From Tritonibacter scottomollicae (lineage in GTDB: Bacteria; Pseudomonadota; Alphaproteobacteria; Rhodobacterales; Rhodobacteraceae): a stretch of DNA of 64,000 nt. The notes beneath the pieces were generated by a model. That model was not told where the DNA came from. It made no database searches and saw only the letters and a list, made by a program, of their open reading frames with translations. Numbering within the stretch: the stretch's first letter is position 1; every line of letters starts with the position of its first letter. The position numbers and the translations under genes were made by a program. The DNA is taken from NCBI RefSeq assembly GCF_003003215.1, contig NZ_PVUF01000001.1, positions 620,001-684,000 of the forward strand, written 5' to 3'. Shown in pieces: positions 1 to 9,967 of this stretch.

Positions 1-805
1 CGGCTTGGATATGACCCAGCCGCAGATCATGGGCATTCTGAACGTCACACCCGACAGTTTCTCCGATGGTGGCAAGCATGACGAGCTGTCAGCGGCCCGC
101 GATGCGGCGCTGCAGATGGTGGCTGATGGTGCCTCGATCATCGACATCGGCGGTGAAAGCACCCGCCCCGGCGCGATCGAAGTTGAGGAAATGGAAGAGA
201 TCACCCGCACCGCGCCGGTGATCGCCGCCCTGCGCGACGCCAGCGCCGTGCCGATCTCGATCGACACCCGCAAGGCCACAGTGGCGATGGAGGCGCTGGA
301 AGCGGGCGCTTCGCTGGTCAATGATGTCTCAGGCTTCACCTTCGATGCGGCCCTGGCCCCCCTGGCGGCACAGGCCGGCGTACCGGTCTGTGTGATGCAT
401 GCGCAGGGCGACCCGCAAACGATGCAGAAAGATCCGCACTACGACAATGTGGTGCTGGACGTCTATGACTTCCTGTCCGCGCAGGTGGATCAGCTGGAGG
501 CCATCGGCGTGCTGCGCGAGCAGATCGTGATCGACCCGGGCATCGGCTTTGGCAAGAGCGAGGCGCATAATCTGGCGCTGCTGCGCAATCTCAGCGTTTT
601 TCACGGCATAGGCTGTCCGATCCTGCTGGGCGTCTCTCGCAAGGGTTTCATCGGAACCATCGGCAAAGCTTCGCAGGCCGAGGCCCGCGCGCCGGGTTCT
701 ATCGCGGTGGGTCTTGCGGGCGTTGCCCAAGGCGTGCAATTGCTAAGGGTGCATGATGTTGCCGAAACCGCCCAAGCGTTGCGCCTGTGGCAGGCGACAC
801 GATAA
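1..805 (+). CDS. folP: Dihydropteroate synthase, 5' end cut by the window
   Basis: FolP condenses 6-hydroxymethyl-dihydropterin pyrophosphate with p-aminobenzoate in cytosolic folate synthesis. The open frame begins at the window edge with the pterin-binding signature MGILNVTPDSFSDGG and carries the TIM-barrel motifs GGESTRPG, SIDTRK, VNDVSG and DPGIGFGK, plus the C-terminal SRKGFIG loop. The signature lies about 20 residues further in for E. coli FolP, and many Rhodobacterales versions have a longer N-terminus. The first visible starts (TTG 5, ATG 11) are therefore probably internal and the true start lies upstream. It is followed 62 bp later by glmM, a classic folP-glmM pairing. Confidence 0.93.
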   Translation, partial: GLDMTQPQIMGILNVTPDSFSDGGKHDELSAARDAALQMVADGASIIDIGGESTRPGAIEVEEMEEITRTAPVIAALRDASAVPISIDTRKATVAMEALEAGASLVNDVSGFTFDAALAPLAAQAGVPVCVMHAQGDPQTMQKDPHYDNVVLDVYDFLSAQVDQLEAIGVLREQIVIDPGIGFGKSEAHNLALLRNLSVFHGIGCPILLGVSRKGFIGTIGKASQAEARAPGSIAVGLAGVAQGVQLLRVHDVAETAQALRLWQATR

Positions 806-867
806 CAGACTTTGGCGGCTGTCGGCGTGTCTAGCCCGGCAGCGCACCGGGCATAGGAGCGGCAGAA

Positions 868-2211
868 ATGCGCAAACTCTTTGGAACCGACGGCGTGCGG
901 GGCAAGGCCAACCTGCACCCCATGACCGCGGACATGGCGCTGCGTATTGGCGCAGCGGTTGGACGCTATTTTCGGCGTGAAAATGACAATGTACACCGTG
1001 TGGTAATCGGCAAGGATACGCGATTGTCGGGCTATATGTTCGAGAATGCGTTGACGGCGGGGCTGACCTCCACCGGCATGAACGTGCTGCTGCTCGGTCC
1101 CGTGCCGACACCGGCGGTGGGTTTGATGACGCGTTCAATGCGCGCGGACCTTGGCGTGATGATCTCCGCCAGCCACAATCCGGCTGAAGACAATGGCATC
1201 AAGTTCTTCGGTCCCGATGGTTACAAGCTTTCAGATGAAGTGGAACTTGAGCTGGAGGCGCTGATTGAGAGCGGGGTCGAACTTGCCCAGGCGCATAATA
1301 TCGGCCGCGCCAAGCGGATTGATGATGCGCGGTTTCGCTATGGCGAACGGATCAAGAGCTCATTGCCACGCGGCATGCGTCTCGACGGACTGCGTGTTGT
1401 GATCGATTGCGCCAATGGCGCGGCGCACCGGACGGCGCCGGAAATCCTGTGGGAGCTGGGTGCGGATGTGATCCCGGTCGGCGTCTCTCCCGACGGCAAG
1501 AATATCAACCGAGGTTGTGGCTCGACACAACCTGGCGTTGCTGCAGAAACTGTTGTGGCGCATGGCGCGCATGTGGGGATTTGCCTGGACGGGGATGCGG
1601 ATCGGGTGATCCTCATCGATGAGACCGGTACCGTGGCGGATGGCGATCAGCTGATGGCGCTGTTGGCCTCGGCCTGGGCGGCGGACGGACGTCTGACGGG
1701 CGGGGCGCTGGTTGCGACGGTGATGTCGAACCTAGGCCTGGAGCGGTTCCTGCAGGATCGCGGTATTGGTCTTGAACGCACAGGCGTCGGGGACCGCTAT
1801 GTGGTCGAGCGCATGCGGCAGGGTGGTTTCAACCTCGGCGGCGAGCAGTCGGGCCATATCGTGATGAGCGACTATGCCACCACCGGGGATGGTCTGATGG
1901 CGGGCTTGCATTTTCTCGCCGAGATGGTGCGGAGTGGTCAGAAAGCGTCCGAACTGGCGCGTCAGTTTGAGCCAGTGCCGCAGTTGCTGAAGAACGTGCG
2001 GTTTGAGGCCGGACAAGTTCCTTTGGAAGCCGGGTCTGTTCAGGACGCGATCGCCCGGGCGGAAGGACAGCTGAACGGGCAGGGGCGCTTGCTGATCCGC
2101 AAGTCCGGGACCGAACCGCTGATCCGGGTGATGGCAGAGAGCGAAGACCCCGAGTTGTTGAACCGGACCGTCAGCGATGTGGTTTCTGCGGTAGAAGCGG
2201 CAACAGTCTGA
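868..2211 (+). CDS. glmM: Phosphoglucosamine mutase
   Basis: GlmM isomerises glucosamine-6-phosphate to glucosamine-1-phosphate for UDP-GlcNAc and hence peptidoglycan and LPS. The protein has 447 residues, normal for the family. The phosphoserine loop ISASHNP places the catalytic serine at residue 102, the Mg-binding loop DGDADR starts at D241, the sugar loop GEQSGHI is intact, and the phosphate-binding [12 protein letters not shown] motif lies near the C-terminus. A GGAGCGG sequence precedes the ATG. It lies directly downstream of folP and is probably cotranscribed. Confidence 0.97.
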   Translation: MRKLFGTDGVRGKANLHPMTADMALRIGAAVGRYFRRENDNVHRVVIGKDTRLSGYMFENALTAGLTSTGMNVLLLGPVPTPAVGLMTRSMRADLGVMISASHNPAEDNGIKFFGPDGYKLSDEVELELEALIESGVELAQAHNIGRAKRIDDARFRYGERIKSSLPRGMRLDGLRVVIDCANGAAHRTAPEILWELGADVIPVGVSPDGKNINRGCGSTQPGVAAETVVAHGAHVGICLDGDADRVILIDETGTVADGDQLMALLASAWAADGRLTGGALVATVMSNLGLERFLQDRGIGLERTGVGDRYVVERMRQGGFNLGGEQSGHIVMSDYATTGDGLMAGLHFLAEMVRSGQKASELARQFEPVPQLLKNVRFEAGQVPLEAGSVQDAIARAEGQLNGQGRLLIRKSGTEPLIRVMAESEDPELLNRTVSDVVSAVEAATV

Positions 2212-2224
2212 TCCGTTTCTGTTT

Positions 2225-2339
2225 CCGCCCGGTTTGTCCGGGCGGACCCGCGCGCCGGGCCTATGGCCCGGCGCGCGTTAGGGGCGCTGCCCCCTCGGGC
2301 GGACGCCCTCACCCCCGAGATATTTGTGAAAAGATGAAG
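2225..2339 (+). repeat. Array of hairpins ending in a TATTT-AAAAGATGAA tail
   Basis: The glmM-eamA gap is built almost entirely of hairpins. An 8-bp stem (2225-2232/2238-2245) is followed by a perfect 13-bp stem with a 3-nt TAT loop (2249-2261/2265-2277), then smaller GGGGC/GCCCC and CTCGGG/CCCGAG pairs. It ends in TATTTGTGAAAAGATGAAG (2321-2339). The tail recurs near 6869 and 36386, and in a spread form near 19076. The hairpins probably serve as a bidirectional 3'-end or terminator between two convergent genes. No U-tract follows the strongest stem. Confidence 0.55.
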
Positions 2340-2429
2340 CGCATGCGGAGGCGCCGTGCGTCAGAGCGGCGCCGTGCCAAACTGGATTGCCTGCATATGT
2401 GTTTCAGACAAAATCGGCGAGCGCTTCGG

Positions 2430-3350
2430 CTATTGCCGTGCTGCCGCGGGCCGGGCCAGGCCGAACAGCCTCTTGAGGGCGCCGAACTGGCTGAGCGCCA
2501 CACCGGCGAGGATCAGCGCCAGCGCCCAGATCAGCGTTCCGGGCAGCGGTTCGCCGAGGATCAGCGCGCCGAAAAACACCGCGCAGACCGGCACCAGGTA
2601 GTTGGTGAGGCTCATGAAAGTCGGGCCGGCGCCGCGGATCAACAGCACACGCAGCAGGTTTGCCCCCGCCGTCGGGATCAGTCCGAGGATCGCGAGCCAC
2701 ATCCAGGTCTCCTGCGAGATGGCGGGCGGCGGGCCCTCGACAAGCCAGGCCGCAGGGATGATCCCCACCGCGCCGATCAGCAGCAGCACCGCCGCCAGTC
2801 CCACCGGGTCCACCTCCGGCAGGCGGCGCACCGATATTGAGGAAACCGAGTAGCAGGCGGCCGCCCCGAGGCAGGCCAGACGCCCGGCCCATTCCAGATC
2901 GGTGCCGATGCTCTCGAAGGCCTGGCCGCCGATCAGCAGCGCCACGCCGAAAAAGCCGATCACCACGCCGATGAGGCGACGCAGGGTCAGCGGCTCGGAG
3001 GCGAAGAAATGCGCCAGCGGCAGCACCATCAGCGGGATTGCCGACATGCTGACCCCGGCAAAGCCCGAGGTTACATGCTGGAGCCCCCAGCTGATCAGAA
3101 TGAAGGGCAGGGTGGAGCTGAGGATGCCGACCATCACCACAACGGGCCAGTTGCTTGTGCCGGTAAATAGGCGAAAGCCGCGCAGCCCCCAGACCGCCGT
3201 CAACAGAACCGCCGCAAAGCCGATGCGCCCGGCGGCAAGCCAGAATGGGGTGATGCCCTGCAACGCCAGTTCCACCACCATGAAAGTGGCGCCCCAGGTC
3301 AGGCCGAGGGCTGCGACCATGGCCCAGTAGCGGGGTGCAATTTCGGGCAT
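2430..3350 (-). CDS. EamA/DMT-superfamily transporter
   Basis: This is a 306-residue inner-membrane protein with about ten hydrophobic segments arranged as two EamA repeats, roughly residues 8-140 and 155-290. Motifs such as LTWGATFMVVELAL at the start and LVPVCAVFFGALILGEPLPG in the second repeat are typical of drug/metabolite exporters. The substrate cannot be told from sequence. It converges on glmM and is transcribed in the same direction as ilvC, which lies upstream of it, but the ilvC terminator hairpins separate the two. Confidence 0.88.
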   Translation of the reverse strand: MPEIAPRYWAMVAALGLTWGATFMVVELALQGITPFWLAAGRIGFAAVLLTAVWGLRGFRLFTGTSNWPVVVMVGILSSTLPFILISWGLQHVTSGFAGVSMSAIPLMVLPLAHFFASEPLTLRRLIGVVIGFFGVALLIGGQAFESIGTDLEWAGRLACLGAAACYSVSSISVRRLPEVDPVGLAAVLLLIGAVGIIPAAWLVEGPPPAISQETWMWLAILGLIPTAGANLLRVLLIRGAGPTFMSLTNYLVPVCAVFFGALILGEPLPGTLIWALALILAGVALSQFGALKRLFGLARPAAARQ

Positions 3351-3467
3351 GACAGCTTCCTTCTGATCGGTAATGGCGCGTGCTGAAGCAGGCGCTGACA
3401 GTTGCGCTCCGGCGGGGCTGGCGCGACCCGTTCGCTACGGATGTGACGCAATTGGCCGGACAGCAAT

Positions 3468-3531
3468 AAGGCGCCCCGGTGGTCCGGAGCGCCTTTCCAA
3501 GGTCCGGCCTGCGGCTGTGACAGCCGCAGGC
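3468..3531 (-). terminator. Double hairpin after ilvC
   Basis: Read on the minus strand just past the ilvC stop there are two stems. The first is a perfect 11-bp stem with a 3-nt loop (3507-3517/3521-3531). The second is a 12-bp stem with one G-T pair (3468-3479/3484-3495), followed by ATTGCTG. Position and strength fit a transcription end for ilvC. Confidence 0.6.
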
Positions 3532-3538
3532 GGGAAGC

Positions 3539-4630
<1,092 letters not shown>

Positions 4631-4687
4631 CTATGCGCATGAAGTGAAGAGATTTCGCGATGGATATTCGCGTAGAGAGACAATAAT

Positions 4688-5152
4688 GTGGTTTTCATGC
4701 TTGATGATCTCGACCGACGCATATTGCGCAACCTTCAGGGCGACCCCGGCCAATCGCTGCCGGATCTTGCCGACCGTCTGGGGCTCACGGCCTCACGCCT
4801 GTCGCGGCGGCTGGAGAAGCTGCGCGAGGGTGGCGTGCTGAAAGGCACCCGGGCCGTGATCGACTGGGCGGCGCTTGGGTATGCGGTGGAGGTCTCGTTG
4901 CGGGTGACGCTGGACAAGACCAACCCACGCGCCTTTGACGAATTCATCCCGGCGGCGCGCGAAATCCCGGAGGTGCTGGAGATCCAGACGTTCCTCGGTC
5001 AGGTTGATGTGCGCCTGAGTGTGATCGCACGGGACATGCCGCATTATCAGGCGATCTATCGCGACCGCATCCTACAGCTGCCCAATATCGCCGATATCGA
5101 GGCCTTGATGCATGTGGCGAAGATCAAGACCAGCATGGGGCTGCCGCTATGA
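4688..5152 (+). CDS. Lrp/AsnC-family regulator 1
   Basis: This 154-residue protein has an N-terminal winged helix (LDDLDRRILRNLQGDPGQSLPDLADRLGL, about residues 5-33) and a C-terminal RAM/ligand domain ending in DIEALMHVAKIKTS. The GTG at 4688 has an AGAGAG sequence 8 nt upstream and is preferred. ATG 4697 would give the more family-like MLDDLDRR start but lies farther from that site. It is divergent from ilvC, so a role in branched-chain amino-acid control is a reasonable inference. The ligand is unknown. Confidence 0.9.
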   Translation: MVFMLDDLDRRILRNLQGDPGQSLPDLADRLGLTASRLSRRLEKLREGGVLKGTRAVIDWAALGYAVEVSLRVTLDKTNPRAFDEFIPAAREIPEVLEIQTFLGQVDVRLSVIARDMPHYQAIYRDRILQLPNIADIEALMHVAKIKTSMGLPL

Positions 5153-5607
5153 ACGCGCTGGATCAGATCGATCTCGCGCTGCTCCGAGCGCTGTCGCAGG
5201 ACGCAGCCCAGACAGCCGGGGCCTTGGGGCGCGCGCTTGGCCTCAGCCAGCCGGCCACATGGCGGCGGATAAAGCGGCTGGAGGCGGCGGGCATTCTGTC
5301 GCATCGGGTGCTGGATCTGGACACCGAAAAGCTGGGCTTTGGCGTCACCGTCTTCCTTGGTATCAAGCTGGCCACCAAGGGGCGCGTCAGCCTGGATGAT
5401 TTCGAACGCGCGGTCTCTGCCATCCCCGAGGTGCAGACGGTGGAACATGTGCTCGGCCTATATGACTATCGCCTAAGGGTGGTGGCGCGTGACATCGCGG
5501 ATTTTGAACGGGTGCTGCGCCGCCGGATCATGACGCTACCGGGCGTGGGCAACGTGGATGCCAATGTGCTCCTGTCCGAGGAACGGCGTCCCGGCCCGCT
5601 GGGCTAG
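5149..5607 (+). CDS. Lrp/AsnC-family regulator 2
   Basis: A second 152-residue Lrp/AsnC protein whose ATG overlaps the previous stop by 4 nt, implying translational coupling. It has a winged helix near residues 5-50 (LDQIDLALLRALSQDAAQTAGALGRALGLSQPATW, split here only by domain limits) and an RAM domain with VLGLYDYRLRVVARDIADFERVL. The two regulators differ clearly in sequence, so they may form a hetero-oligomer or sense different ligands rather than being a recent duplicate. Confidence 0.88.
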   Translation: MNALDQIDLALLRALSQDAAQTAGALGRALGLSQPATWRRIKRLEAAGILSHRVLDLDTEKLGFGVTVFLGIKLATKGRVSLDDFERAVSAIPEVQTVEHVLGLYDYRLRVVARDIADFERVLRRRIMTLPGVGNVDANVLLSEERRPGPLG

Positions 5608-5738
5608 CATCTTTCGGCTTTTGCATCAGATCCTGTAGCAACGCGGTGCTTGAGCCTGCGGGGCGGCTCTGCCATGACAATGGGCAACCGGCTGCGGTCT
5701 TGCCGTATGCAGCCTCAGACTCAGTAAGGAGATTTTGC

Positions 5739-6863
5739 ATGGCCCTCTTGGATACGGTCGACCCCGATGGTCTTGATGAGTTTTCCGTGGTCTTCACCGA
5801 CCGGTCGCTGAACCACATGTCAAAGGAGTTCCAGCAGGTCATGCTGGACATCAACGGCATGCTGAAGGACGTCTATAAGGCCGAGGCCACCGCCCTGATC
5901 CCCGGTGGTGGCACCTACGCGATGGAGGCGGTGGCCCGCCAGTTCGCCCGCGATCAGGACGCATTGGTGGTCAGGAACGGCTGGTTTTCCTACCGCTGGA
6001 GCCAGATCTTCGAGACCGGCGGGCTGACCAGTTCCGCCACCGTGATGAAAGCGCGCCAGACCGGAAACGGCGCGCAGTCGCCCTTCGCACCCGCCCCCAT
6101 CGAGGACGTCACCGCCGCGATCCGCGAACAGAAACCGTCGGTTGTCTTTGCGCCGCATGTGGAAACCGCCGCAGGCGTGATCCTGCCCGACGCCTATGTG
6201 ACGGCCATGGCCGAGGCCGCCCATGAGATCGGCGCGCTGATGGTGCTTGATTGCATCGCCTCCGGCTGCGCCTGGGTCGACATGAAAGCCACCGGCGTCG
6301 ATGTGCTGATCTCCGCGCCGCAAAAGGGCTGGAGCGCGGCGCCCTCCGCCGGTCTGGTGATGCTCTCCAAACGGGCGCTGGCGCGATTGGAGGAGACCAC
6401 CTCCGACAGCTTTGCCATCGACCTGAAGAAATGGCGCGCCATCATGCAGGCCTATGAGGACGGCGGTCACGCCTATCATGCCACCATGCCGACCGACGCC
6501 CTGCGCGCCTTCCGCGATACCATGGTGGAGACCCGCGACTATGGCTTCAACCGCCTGCGCGAGGCGCAATGGCGGCTTGGCAATGGCGTGCGCGAGATGC
6601 TGGAGAAGAAAGGCGTGACCTCGGTCGCCGCCGAGGGGTTCGGCGCACCCGGCGTGGTGGTCAGCTACACCGATGATCCGCAGATCCAGAATGGCAAGAA
6701 GTTCGCCGCGCGGGGCATGCAGATCGCGGCCGGGGTGCCGCTGGCCGTGGACGAGCCCGAAGGCTTCATGACCTTCCGGCTTGGTCTCTTTGGTCTCGAC
6801 AAGCTTTATGACGTGCACGGCACACTGTCGCGGCTGAAAACCGTGCTTGATCAGGTGCTCTGA
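5739..6863 (+). CDS. Class V-fold PLP-dependent aminotransferase
   Basis: This is a 374-residue fold-type I PLP enzyme of aminotransferase class V. The cofactor lysine lies in SAPQKGWSAAPSAGLVMLS, preceded by the pyridoxal-ring aspartate region LMVLDCIASGCAWVDMKATG. The N-terminal PGGGTYAMEAVARQFA segment resembles the alanine-glyoxylate or serine-glyoxylate branch. The substrate cannot be fixed from sequence. The start is ATG 5739 with TAAGGAG just upstream; the frame is open further 5' but lacks family similarity there. Confidence 0.85.
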   Translation: MALLDTVDPDGLDEFSVVFTDRSLNHMSKEFQQVMLDINGMLKDVYKAEATALIPGGGTYAMEAVARQFARDQDALVVRNGWFSYRWSQIFETGGLTSSATVMKARQTGNGAQSPFAPAPIEDVTAAIREQKPSVVFAPHVETAAGVILPDAYVTAMAEAAHEIGALMVLDCIASGCAWVDMKATGVDVLISAPQKGWSAAPSAGLVMLSKRALARLEETTSDSFAIDLKKWRAIMQAYEDGGHAYHATMPTDALRAFRDTMVETRDYGFNRLREAQWRLGNGVREMLEKKGVTSVAAEGFGAPGVVVSYTDDPQIQNGKKFAARGMQIAAGVPLAVDEPEGFMTFRLGLFGLDKLYDVHGTLSRLKTVLDQVL

Positions 6864-6868
6864 GGCCT

Positions 6869-6928
6869 TTCATCTTTTCCGAAATACCTCCGCCGGAGGC
6901 ACGGGCTTGTCCATCAGGGCAAGCCCGT
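6869..6928 (-). repeat. TATTT-AAAAGATGAA element plus hairpin between convergent genes
   Basis: On the minus strand, a CCTCCGGCGGAGG palindrome is followed by TATTTCGGAAAAGATGAAAG (6869-6889 in plus coordinates). This matches the tail at 2321-2339 and 36389-36406. Next to it, ACGGGCTTG (6901-6909) pairs with CAAGCCCGT (6920-6928), a 9-bp stem between two convergent genes that may act as a bidirectional terminator. There is no clear U-tract. Confidence 0.45.
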
Positions 6929-6935
6929 CTCTACG

Positions 6936-8132
6936 TCAGCGCACGCCAAGCCCCATCTGCATGAGCATCTTGCGCACCTGCGGCAGGGAATAAAGCGCAT
7001 TGAGCCCACCGGCCCGCAAATCCCGCAGGGGCCGTGCCTCGATCATCGAGGCACGGTTGAGCAGATCAATGCCGCTGACCCGCAGCTTGATGTCGCCATG
7101 GCGGGCCTTGTCATAGGCATCAAGCATCGCCTGATCGCCCAGCCCCTCGGGACGGGCTTCGGCGAGATCGACAAGCGTGCGCAGATCGGTGAGCGACATG
7201 TTCAACCCCTGCGCCCCGATCGGCGGCACCACATGCGCGGCTTCGGCCATCAGCGCGATGCGTTCGCCGGCCAGCCGCTCCGCCCGCTGGCTGATGATCG
7301 GCCAGAGCGTGCGGCGCGAGGCCAGTTTCAACTGCCCCAATACACCACAGGACCGGGTGTTCATATCGATCTCAAAAGCCGTCTCATCCAATGCGGCCAA
7401 ACGGTCGGCATTGGCGCTGGTTTCCATCCAGACGATGGCCGAGGACGGGCGTCCGTCGCGATCCGGCAGCGGCACCAGCGTGAAAGGGCCGCCGGTGCGG
7501 TGGATTTCGGTGGAGACATTCTGATGCGGCAAATCATGACTGACGGCAAAGGCCAGCGCCTTTTGCCCGTAGCGGGTGGTGTGCACGTTGATCCCGGCCG
7601 CCTCCCGCATCGGTGAGGCACGACCGTCGCAGGCCAGCACCAGCTTGCAGCTCACGCGGCTGCCATCGCTCAGCGTGACACGGGCCTCGTTGGTGCGGGT
7701 GAACAGGGCGCTTGTGCCGACGCCGGGGCGGAAATCCGCATTGGCCAGCTCACCGATGCGGCCCAGCATTTCGCGCCGCAGCAGCCAGTTGGGCAGGTTC
7801 CAGCCAAAGGGCAGGTCGGAGATCTCAGCAGCGTTGAATTCACGCACCACACGCGGCTCCGGTGCCTCGCCGCCTGCGTCAATGATGCGCATGATCTGCA
7901 AGGGCGCGGCATGGGGTGCAAGCCGGGACCAGAGCCCGGCGTCGTCCAGCAGCGACTTTGCCGGTTGCAGAAAGGCGGTGGTGCGCAGGTCGGCGCCTAC
8001 GTCCTCGCGCGCGGTCACCGGCGCCGTTGGATCAACGCAGATCACCGAAAAGCCCCGCGCGGCAAAGGTGGCCGCCGCGGTCAACCCGGCGATACCGCCG
8101 CCGGAAATCAGGATGTCACATGTCTCGCTCAT
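6936..8132 (-). CDS. UbiH/UbiF-family FAD-dependent monooxygenase
   Basis: This is a class A flavoprotein hydroxylase of about 398 residues, probably acting in ubiquinone ring hydroxylation. The FAD GxGxxG motif is DILISGGGIAGLTAAATFAARG, read as two halves around residue 10. The second dinucleotide motif is LALMAEAAHVVPPIGAQGLNMSL, where the family consensus has GDAAH. The A in place of G and E in place of D (MAEAAH) are modest deviations. The ring position hydroxylated cannot be assigned. ATG 8132 is preferred over the in-frame ATG at 8156 because the protein then begins MSETCD. Confidence 0.86.
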   Translation of the reverse strand: MSETCDILISGGGIAGLTAAATFAARGFSVICVDPTAPVTAREDVGADLRTTAFLQPAKSLLDDAGLWSRLAPHAAPLQIMRIIDAGGEAPEPRVVREFNAAEISDLPFGWNLPNWLLRREMLGRIGELANADFRPGVGTSALFTRTNEARVTLSDGSRVSCKLVLACDGRASPMREAAGINVHTTRYGQKALAFAVSHDLPHQNVSTEIHRTGGPFTLVPLPDRDGRPSSAIVWMETSANADRLAALDETAFEIDMNTRSCGVLGQLKLASRRTLWPIISQRAERLAGERIALMAEAAHVVPPIGAQGLNMSLTDLRTLVDLAEARPEGLGDQAMLDAYDKARHGDIKLRVSGIDLLNRASMIEARPLRDLRAGGLNALYSLPQVRKMLMQMGLGVR

Positions 8133-8216
8133 CGCCACGGCCCCGCGCTGTTCCATTGACAGGAGACATAGGGCGCGGGGCGGGCGGATGACAAGCGGCT
8201 CTGTGCCGCAGGGGGC

Positions 8217-8465
8217 TTAGCCGCGCGAGATCAGGATCAGGATCACAAACATGATCGGCACCAAGGCGACCGCAGGCAGGTAAAGACCGGGCAGGCCAAA
8301 CAGCATCACCAGGATGCCCCATAGGCTGAAGAAGGTGGCAAGCGCATAGTAGATGTTGCCCTCGTCGCCATAGCTCACCTCTTTCCAGATCCGGCCAAGG
8401 ACCGGCAGTCGAAAGACAATGCGCTCAAATGTGGTGAGTTTGGGCGGTAGGGTATAGGCGGTCAT
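8217..8465 (-). CDS. Small two-helix membrane protein, unrecognised
   Basis: This is an 82-residue protein starting MTAYTLPPKLTTFERIVF. ATG 8465 has GGAG 6 nt upstream and is preferred over the upstream in-frame starts at 8480 and 8531. It contains two hydrophobic segments (IYYALATFFSLWGILVMLFG and LPAVALVPIMFVILILI) behind a short charged N-terminus, so both ends probably face the same side of the inner membrane. I do not recognise a named family. It sits between the ubiH-type gene and a HAD phosphatase, all on the minus strand. Confidence 0.72.
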   Translation of the reverse strand: MTAYTLPPKLTTFERIVFRLPVLGRIWKEVSYGDEGNIYYALATFFSLWGILVMLFGLPGLYLPAVALVPIMFVILILISRG

Positions 8466-8548
8466 GTCAGGCTCCGTCATGCGTATTACCCGCATGATAT
8501 AGGAGCGATAACATGCGTCTGACATGCGCATTTGGTCGCTGCGACAGG

Positions 8549-9193
8549 CTACCGCAGGTGGCCGAGGAACGCGGTCAGATCCATCGTGTGGTGATGGATG
8601 TGCTCGCCCGCAAAGACCTCGGGGGCCACGTGGACAGTGCGCATGCCCATGGCGTGCGGTGCGCTGAGGTTGCGCGGATCGTCCTCGAACATGGCAGCCT
8701 TGCTGGTGTCCACTCCGGCCTGCGCAAACACCCGTTCAAAGGCGCTGCGTTCCGGTTTGGGACGATAGCCCGCGTGTTCGACGCCATAGATGCCATCAAA
8801 CAACCCCGACAATCCGCGCGCCGCCAGAACCCGTTCTGCATAGGGGGCGGAGCCGTTTGTATAGACGATCTTGCGTCCGGGCAGGGCGGTGATGTGATCC
8901 GCCAGCACCTGATCCGGTTCCAGATGGTCGAGCGAGATGTCGTGCACCGCCACCAGGAACGGGTCCGGATCGATGTCATGATCCGCCATCAGCCCCGCCA
9001 GCGTGGTGCCGTGGTTGCGCCAGTAATCGCCGCGCATTTTGTCTGCAGCGCCGTGATCGACCCCGAGCGTCTCCATCACATAGGCAATCATCTTCGCCTC
9101 GATCTGATCGAACAGCCGGGCGGAGGGGTGATAGAGCGTATTGTCGAGATCGAACACCCAGTGTTCAACGTGAGAGAAAGACTGTTTGACCAT
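8549..9193 (-). CDS. HAD-family hydrolase, pyrimidine 5'-nucleotidase type
   Basis: A 214-residue HAD-IA hydrolase. Motif I is VFDLDNTLYHPSARLFDQI, motif II is IVYTNGSAPYAERVL, and motif IV is MFEDDPRNLSAPHAMGM. The DLDNTLY motif and these spacings match the pyrimidine 5'-nucleotidase (SSM1/Sdt1-like) group, which removes phosphate from UMP or CMP. The frame is open far upstream, but ATG 9193 (MVKQSFSH) is where family similarity starts. It is divergent from the GntR gene. Confidence 0.87.
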   Translation of the reverse strand: MVKQSFSHVEHWVFDLDNTLYHPSARLFDQIEAKMIAYVMETLGVDHGAADKMRGDYWRNHGTTLAGLMADHDIDPDPFLVAVHDISLDHLEPDQVLADHITALPGRKIVYTNGSAPYAERVLAARGLSGLFDGIYGVEHAGYRPKPERSAFERVFAQAGVDTSKAAMFEDDPRNLSAPHAMGMRTVHVAPEVFAGEHIHHHTMDLTAFLGHLR

Positions 9194-9316
9194 GGCCCGA
9201 GACCTAGGGCGCTGTGCGCAAATTTGCAATGGTGGAAAGGGCTTTGGCCGCCGCAGGCTTGATCGGCGGCGGGTGGGGGCGTAGACAGTTGCGATGCGAG
9301 GGAGGTCATGATCGCA

Positions 9317-9967
9317 ATGAACCAGACGAAGAGCAGCACGCAGAAAGATGCCTACGGGCTGATCCTGGACGCGATCGACGTGGGGGTGTTCAAGCCCGGT
9401 GATCGTCTGGTGGAAAGCGATCTGGCGGAGCGTTTCGGGGTCTCGCGCACCCCGATCCGTGAGGCGCTGCAGCGGCTGGAAACCCAGAGCCTGCTGGAGC
9501 GCGACGGGCGGTCGCTGATCGTGGCCTCGCTGGATCACAACCAGATGGCAGAGCTGTATGTGGTCCGGCGGGAACTGGAGGGGCTGGCGGCGGCGCTGGC
9601 TGCGCGCCATGCCACCGACGAGGAAGTCCAAGTGCTGAGCGACATGGTCGCGGCGGACGATGCCCTTGTTGATCAGCCGGTGGAGTTGTCCAAGGCCAAC
9701 CGGCGCTTTCATCAGCAAATTCACCTGGCCTCCCACAACCGCTATCTGGTGCAGCAGTTGGATCTGGTGCATCGCTCAATGGCGTTGATGGCAACCACGT
9801 CGCTGGCTGCCGAGGGACGTGGACGTATCGCGCAGACCGAGCACAAGGCAATCGTCGCGGCGATCAAGAACCGCGATGAGGCTGCGGCGAGCCAGGCGCT
9901 GAAGGATCATATCTCCGTGGCTTTCACCACCCGGCTGAAACAGGATGCGGGCAAGCGGGGCGGCTAG
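9317..9967 (+). CDS. GntR-family regulator with FCD domain
   Basis: This transcription factor of about 216 residues has an N-terminal winged helix (LVESDLAERFGVSRTPIREA, about residues 30-50) and an all-helical FCD ligand domain. The FCD metal/ligand positions are represented by NRRFHQQIHLASHN and by TEHKAIVAAIKNRDEAAASQALKDH. GGAGG at 9301-9305 is 11 nt from ATG 9317 but only 2 nt from the in-frame ATG at 9308, so 9317 is preferred. Its TAG stop shares the CTAG tetramer with the convergent glycosyltransferase stop. The target is unknown. Confidence 0.88.
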   Translation: MNQTKSSTQKDAYGLILDAIDVGVFKPGDRLVESDLAERFGVSRTPIREALQRLETQSLLERDGRSLIVASLDHNQMAELYVVRRELEGLAAALAARHATDEEVQVLSDMVAADDALVDQPVELSKANRRFHQQIHLASHNRYLVQQLDLVHRSMALMATTSLAAEGRGRIAQTEHKAIVAAIKNRDEAAASQALKDHISVAFTTRLKQDAGKRGG

